From: Dunaliella salina
Taxonomy: Eukaryota > Chlorophyta > Chlorophyceae > Chlamydomonadales > Dunaliellaceae
NCBI GenBank assembly: GCA_002284615.2
Contig: MU069626.1
Span: forward strand, 304,409 to 315,387
DNA length: 10,979 bases
Direction of reading: 5' to 3'
A model generated the notes under the pieces. The model made no database searches, was not told the origin of the DNA, and saw only the letters and a list, made by a program, of their open reading frames with translations. The stretch's first letter is position 1. Every line of letters starts with the position of its first letter. Shown in pieces: positions 6,416-10,979 of the stretch. A program made the translations under genes and the position numbers.

Positions 6416-6535
6416 TGTCATGCTCAGATCATGTCCTGTAAGATGTATTGACTTGGCAACACGAATCACTGGGATTCGTGTTGCCAAGTCAGTACACCTT
6501 ACAGAACTCTTACAGAGCATGATCTGAGCATGACA
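6416..6535. mobile_element. 120-bp near-palindromic hairpin element (MITE-like)
   Basis: Outer arms TGTCATGCTCAGATCATG (6416-6433) and its exact complement (6518-6535) enclose a middle stem (6436-6448 with 6492-6504, 11 of 13 paired) and an inner perfect 19-bp stem (6449-6467 with 6473-6491) around a 5-nt loop. An extra ~11 bases repeating CTTACAG sit in the right arm. It abuts the previous element with 2 bases between and shares its end motif TG(A/T)CATGCTCA. CAAT flanks the pair at 5955-5958 and 6536-6539. If transcribed it would fold like a long small-RNA precursor. Confidence 0.8.
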
Positions 6536-6539
6536 CAAT

Positions 6540-7490
6540 TAATCAGTTAATTTACAAAGCAATTCATGTGGAAGCAGACCTCCCAATGGCCTTTATTCAT
6601 ACTATTGGGGTGAAATGCGTTCTGCACCACTGAAATTGCAGCTGAAGTACAAAGTAGTATGTATCGTTTTGACTGATCCTGAGATCAATACTTTTCTAAA
6701 TCAAGGCTCCTACAGGTTTTCGAATTTTTATCAGAGATGGTTTCAATTTTTGATGCTGGCTGAGATTGTTTCACCAGCAGCCGATCAGCCAGAGTCTTGG
6801 GCTGTAGGCCCCCCGTTACCCTTGTATTGCTGGGACAATTATCATCCTGGGTAGGATGAATGCTACAGTTTTTAATGTTAAATGTCAGAGGGGGGCTACG
6901 GAGGCCTGAAATGGGGGTACTTTTCAGATGTTCCCTACACATGTGCGCTTCAACTGGCAAGATTCAAGCTTTAAACTAAAATGTGGCCTGTGCTCACAAC
7001 TAACCAATGCACTTGAGCTTAAATCTTGTCAGTCATGGGCAAAAAGGTGCCCAATTAGCCTCGGCTCGGATCCTTTTCCTTGCTGCCAAATCTCCATTGT
7101 GGACCACCAGCTGCATCATATTAGATTTTTTTTGTGATATGGTGTCCTAGTATTAAGATAATATCATTGCAGAAAAAATGGAGTGAAAGGACCCAGTGGT
7201 CAGTCAGGTACAGCATCTCATCCATTTCCCTTGGAGAAGTTCCAGCACAGGGGGTGCCAAAAGTCATTTTTGACCTCCTTCCTTCCCACTTTTGAATATG
7301 CAGGATGATAGCATGTCATATAAGGGTTGTTAAGAAAATATTTTGGGGGTGGAAAATGGTCCCAGGGTGGAGCTGTGGGCCTTTTGGGGTGATCTGAGGC
7401 CAGGAGAGTGATCTGGGGAACTCCAATTACCATGAATTTTTGGTTAACACGACATTTAAAAGGATAGAAATGGTTGGCTTGGTAAAATTT
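6540..7490. other. No recognised gene; one 20-bp dispersed repeat core
   Basis: Open frames of 69-100 codons occur on both strands but carry no identifiable motif. CAGCCGATCAGCCAGAGTCT at 6778-6797 recurs at 7698-7717 with looser similarity for ~25 bases on the right. Otherwise featureless. Confidence 0.45.
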
Positions 7491-7492
7491 GA

Positions 7493-7768
7493 GAAAGTAA
7501 GTTAAAAACATTTTCAGCAATTTGGACTCATTGCCCCCCTCTGATTAAATGCCTCTCCGGAACAGGCAAGTATTTCCGCATCTTGGTTGAAGGCCTTTTC
7601 CTTGTGAAGCTTGTGGACCTGTGTTTGAACACACTTTTTGGTCCGACAAAGTCTTTGCAGGTACAACTTTGTAAACCTATCCTAACCCCATCCTATCAGC
7701 CGATCAGCCAGAGTCTCAAGCTTTAGGCCAACCTCTTGTACCCCTTGTGACCCAACCCTACTCTACTT
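7493..7768 (+). other. Open frame without ATG, possible exon or relic
   Basis: The frame is open from just after a TGA at 7490-7492 for about 90 codons and contains no Met. It includes a hydrophobic run, YFRILVEGLFLVKLVDLCL. A plausible acceptor (ACATTTTCAG, ending 7517) and donor (GCAG|GTACAA near 7660) would define an exon of ~143 nt. No family is recognised, so it is only a candidate. Confidence 0.15.
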
Positions 7769-7769
7769 G

Positions 7770-8717
7770 AACCTGTGTGTGGAAACAGGATAGGCTGGAT
7801 CTGCAGCTTACACAGCTTAAAAGTAATGCGGGTTGAAGCAAGAGTGCTGGTGAAAAGAATTCCAAGAAAAAGAATGGCCCAACAGGCATGAATGTAAAGC
7901 ACACATCAATTCCACCCTAGTGTACGCCTGACAGTGGACAAAGCAAAAAACTTATTCCACAGAAAACAGTTAGCAATTCCAACCTGACTCAACAGCCAGA
8001 CCGACCACTGCCGAAGTTCTGTCAGTCAGTTCACAACACACACAGAACCGTTAGTATACAAGTTTCCCTCTCAGATCCTACATCCTTTGCTTATGATTCT
8101 GCATCGAGTGATGCACATCCCATTCTTCAGTCTTCCCATACATGATTCTAGTACCATGGAGTACAAAAAGTCAGGCAACATACACCACTGCATCAGAATA
8201 ATTGTATGGCTCATTTATGCTTCAGGCAGGCTCCCCAAGGCGTTGCATCAACAGCAGCACATGACATGAGGGCACATATGCTGGAATCAATGGCACCCCG
8301 TCCATCAGCAGCACTGGCACATGCTAAATATCACCCTAGTCCAATCAGACAGCACACAGCATGCACCCAGGCGAGCAGCTGCTGCAAACCAGCAAGCACA
8401 TGCGCAGGAAGCAGCAGCCCTAACACAGAACAGCATGCGCCCAGGCAAGCAGTGGCTGCAGCAGGGCAGGACATGCACCGAAACAAGGTAGGGTTCATAG
8501 ATACATGCACAAGCTGACACTAAGCGTCGAATAAGGAACTTGAAAAATTGAAAAGAACTCCTCTCTGTGGACACACCAAAACTAGCGATGTTCCCGCTAA
8601 TCCCACTTATGTCTTCCGAGCACATGCCTCTGCACTTAAGGCCTGCAGGTTCAGTTCCAGAGGCTTGCCCGCCTGTTCTCTGTCTGCTCCAGCAAGCATG
8701 TATAATTATGAGCTGGT

Positions 8718-8720
<3 letters not shown>
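7770..8720. other. No recognised gene; short direct repeat
   Basis: CAGCATGC(A/G)CCCAGGC(G/A)AGCAG occurs at 8357-8378 and 8431-8452, in a GCA-rich stretch that opens a 103-codon Ala-rich frame of no evident meaning. Nothing else is supported. Confidence 0.4.

Positions 8721-8780
<60 letters not shown>
8721..8780. repeat. (AC)30 dinucleotide microsatellite
   Basis: Sixty uninterrupted bases of AC on the plus strand. The Cys-Val and Thr-His runs in the frames crossing it are artefacts. It lies ~550 bases beyond the stop codon of the thioredoxin-like gene. Confidence 0.99.
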
Positions 8781-8783
<3 letters not shown>

Positions 8784-9331
8784 TGGCTTGCAGCAACAGG
8801 GCACATGACCTGTACCAGGCAGGCAACCTGCCGCCCTACTGCAGTGATAAAAAAAGGAGTGACAAAAGACGCACAGACACTGGGCAGGTAGTTGTTGGGG
8901 ATCGTCTGCTCATGCCCCCTTGAGGCCAGTAAGAGGTTTCGTACTGCTGAAGGGCCCTACAACACTCGCAGAGGCAACGAAACGACGCCATGTGCACATG
9001 CCTGGAGCAGGCTAGTCGTCTAAAAGTCTGTGCTGCTACTGTCCCCAACAACACTCATAGGAAACAAAACGTCATGGCCTGTAATGTACAAGGTCTGTAA
9101 TCTAAGCGAACATATGTATAGGTGTCACAAATCAGATCCACGCACACCTCACTCGCGACGTGAAACGAAACCGACGGGGAAACCATGCCAACAACCAGCA
9201 AAGAGCTCAACCACCTAAAATGTGCTGCAGAACCTGTCGCAGAACCTCCAACAACGACCAAGGCAAGGCAGGGATGTTCATTCAAAGCTAGGGGCAACTC
9301 TGACTGTGCACAGACACACGCGAACAGACCA
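8781..9331 (-). other. Probable 3' UTR / downstream flank of the thioredoxin-like gene
   Basis: This is the ~550 bases after the TAG stop of the minus-strand gene, up to the AC microsatellite. No domain or second gene is recognisable. The usual green-algal polyadenylation motif TGTAA does not occur on the minus strand here; it does occur twice on the plus strand (9079-9098), where no gene was found. The transcript end cannot be placed. Confidence 0.35.
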
Positions 9332-10887
9332 CTAGGCCCACTCCATACCAGGTTGACCGCTGCCTTGCTGCTGTTCGCTCAATGTGTCCTGTTCCTGAGA
9401 GACCAAAGGCGAGAGCGGAGTAGGCCGTGCACGTTTATGTGCAGCCAGCTCCGCACGGAACTTGCTCAGCTTCTCTGTGCTGAGGCTCACACTCATCTCG
9501 CTAACGAGCTGCCCATCAAACACCATGTGGAAGTAGGGCACCTGTGAGCACACACATGCATAAATGCTGTCATGGTGTGAAAAATGGCACACATGGCATG
9601 ATTGGTGTGCAGTCTACCACATCGTCTTCTCGGAACATTGAAGCAGGTGAGAAGCGCAGCAGCAAGTGGAACATCGCATCCCTCCCAATCAAGGCTGAGA
9701 GTCTTGCAAGCGAATGAGCAGAAGTTATGTGAAGCGTCAACGGAAAGCCTTGTCCAAATTCATTCAGTCTGTAGTCAACTAATGCCATATGCACATACAT
9801 ACACCACATGTCTCACTCTCCGAGCAATTAAAGTAAATCAGATGGCACACTCGTGGAGCCACATACATACAAGTGTGGACTATGCTTCTCCTCCCTTCAT
9901 TCAGACACTTGTACAAAAAAGCAAACCTAAGATTTTCTATTCAATCTCACTGTCCTCTTGATGAGACTACCAGGTACCCGCTGCTGGTGGACCTGCTGCT
10001 CATACAGTTGCCAAGAAAAGAAATCTGATCTCAATTTCTATATGGACTTCGGGTGAGCTTTAACCTTAAGATGCATAGAGCTGCGCAGCTGCCTGCTGAG
10101 CTGCTGCAACATGCCAAACGCACATGCTTGTGAACACCCTTCAGAGCACCTTATTTCCCTTCTGCCACTGTGACCTGCCAAACTTCACGAGGTGCTCCTA
10201 AGCAGCAACCTTCTACCAGATCTCAAGCTCCGAGGCAGCCCATGCCCCCAGTACCACTCCCACCTTTTTAATGCCCATGGCTTGAAAGATGGGCACGAGT
10301 GTCGCGTCTGTGCCATTCAGCTTGGCCCACAGCACATCTGGGTTGTCACTGGCAATGCGCTTCATTTTGGGGTACAAGCTCTTGCACACCTGAAGAATGG
10401 GTCAAGGCATCACTACCATGCTCAGGGGTTTTCATGAATTACTTGCCCGTTGGGACATGCAGGTGACAAGGTTACCAGGGCCATGAAGGAATGCTTTGGT
10501 GGTGATAGAGCAATTGAGTGGAGAGCACAGCTTGCTGTGATGAAACGCAGGAGTCACAGAGAGGAGACGGTCACAGGGGCACGGGGTACGGGCAGGTTAT
10601 TACGGGAAGCTGGGCAGCTTCCTTCTGAGGCTGAGGGACTCAGGTCTGACAGAGGAAGGGAACGATTCCTCTTTTTGTTCACAGGAGCAACGGCATCCCC
10701 GCAGGCAAGCGATCCGCCTCACGACACTGAGTCCTCGGGATCCCAATTACACACTCACGTAGCAGTCCTCGGTGAAGAACTTGGTGACGAGCAGCTTGCC
10801 CTCCGCCTGCGCTCTTTTCACGATCGCGCGGTACTCGTCCGCGCTCTTGCAGGTGGTCATGTTCAAGGGCTGGTGGCCTTCATGCCA
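9332..10887 (-). CDS. ACHT/thioredoxin-like protein, last three exons (5' end outside window)
   Basis: A thioredoxin-fold redox protein, probably plastid-targeted. Three exons join in phase 0: 10887-10759 (43 codons), 10389-10264 (42 codons) and 9541-9332 (69 codons plus TAG), giving 154 residues. All junctions are GT-AG: acceptors follow pyrimidine-rich tracts ending TTCAG or ACAG, and donors are GTGAGT and GTGGGA. In the joined fragment, W1 and the N9-M10 pair resemble the W..NM segment before the fold in ACHT thioredoxins. The beta strand KLLVTKFF leads to the redox motif C42-Y-V-C45, followed by KSLYPKMKRIA. NPDVLWAKLNG follows, and V86-P87 supplies the cis-proline loop of thioredoxins. 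The last ~35 residues are a Gln/Ser/Pro-rich tail beyond the fold. The usual Trp before the first Cys is replaced by Asp, and CYVC replaces CGPC. Transit peptide and promoter are not in the window. Thioredoxin-like fold: very sure. ACHT subfamily: likely, by residue pattern only. Confidence 0.9.
9542..10263 (-). other. Second visible intron of the thioredoxin-like gene
   Basis: A 722-nt phase-0 intron. The donor GTGGGA follows the Lys-Lys codons at 10264-10269, and the acceptor GTGCTCACAG ends at 9542. Splicing joins GIKK to VPYF, the expected cis-proline segment. The + strand open frame at 9602-9961 lies entirely within this intron, has no recognisable motif and is treated as chance. Confidence 0.85.
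10390..10758 (-). other. Intron inside the CXXC motif of the thioredoxin-like gene
   Basis: A 369-nt phase-0 intron. The donor GTGAGT follows the TAC codon (Tyr43) and the acceptor ATTCTTCAG precedes GTG (Val44), so it separates the first active-site Cys-Tyr from Val-Cys. Reading through the donor gives a short, implausible tail, while splicing restores the conserved CKSLYPK context. No other gene is seen inside it. Confidence 0.85.
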
Positions 10888-10979
10888 CTGAAGAGGCAGA
10901 GAGGCAGACAAGGGGGCAGGGGTGAGGCGGTGCAAGCGTTTAGGGTGCGGTCAATGCGTGTGCATTGGCGTGGCGAGGA
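10888..10979 (-). other. 3' part of an upstream intron of the thioredoxin-like gene
   Basis: Read on the minus strand, this stretch ends in a long pyrimidine-rich tract (CCCCCTTGTCTGCCTCTCTG) followed by CTCTTCAG directly before the W-H-E-G codons. That is a strong 3' splice site. An alternative is an in-frame Met at 10935, but it would put this pyrimidine tract inside the coding sequence and gives a poor N-terminus. I therefore take the first exon(s) to lie beyond the window. Confidence 0.6.

Noticed and set aside
8305..8826. 173-codon minus-strand frame with Cys-Val repeats
   Set aside because: Produced by reading the AC microsatellite; it lies in the likely 3' flank of the thioredoxin-like gene.
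9602..9961. 119-codon plus-strand frame
   Set aside because: Lies wholly inside the second visible intron of the minus-strand gene and shows no motif.
10192..10437. 81-codon plus-strand frame
   Set aside because: Shadow of the thioredoxin exon at 10264-10389 on the opposite strand.

Overview
This is a nuclear-type eukaryotic window, most likely from a green alga (Chlorophyta). There are no bacterial operons. One gene is clearly split by GT-AG introns, and its protein resembles the ACHT (atypical Cys/His-rich, chloroplast) thioredoxins of algae and plants. Most of the rest is repeat-rich, transposon-derived DNA with GC-rich palindromes, GAA and AC microsatellites and minisatellites. I cannot name the species.

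Layout. 1-830: no recognised gene; one unidentified 187-codon open frame on the + strand. 831-1208 (-): a frameshifted remnant of a hAT transposase dimerisation domain, preceded on its own strand by low-complexity DNA and a 127-nt GAA/GAG tract. 1920-2268: three copies of an ~82-bp repeat. 2422-2829 (+): a small Cys/His-containing open frame whose C-terminal half lies in a dispersed repeat. 3200-4450: layered repeats, including a 201-bp SINE-like insertion with a 12-bp target-site duplication, a ~130-bp direct duplication and 38-bp GC-rich tandem units. 4468-4782: a minisatellite between two identical 82-bp repeats. 4737-5486 (+): the C-terminal, PD-(D/E)XK-like (restriction-like endonuclease) part of what is probably a 5'-truncated non-LTR retrotransposon protein, followed by a 3' stem-loop also found in two inverted copies at 2.6 and 3.3-3.6 kb. 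5959-6535: two adjacent inverted-repeat elements, one with perfect 49-bp arms and one a 120-bp near-palindrome, sharing the same terminal motif. 6540-8720: no recognised gene. 8721-8780: an (AC)30 microsatellite. 9332-10887 (-): the last three exons of the thioredoxin-like gene, whose 5' end lies beyond the window.

The thioredoxin-like gene is the only convincing host gene. The other recognisable coding pieces are transposon remnants that do not work together as a pathway. I found no new multi-gene system. The best candidates for a second look are the paired inverted-repeat elements at 5959-6535, the SINE-like insertion whose empty site can be seen in the same window, and an intron that falls inside the CXXC motif of the thioredoxin gene.
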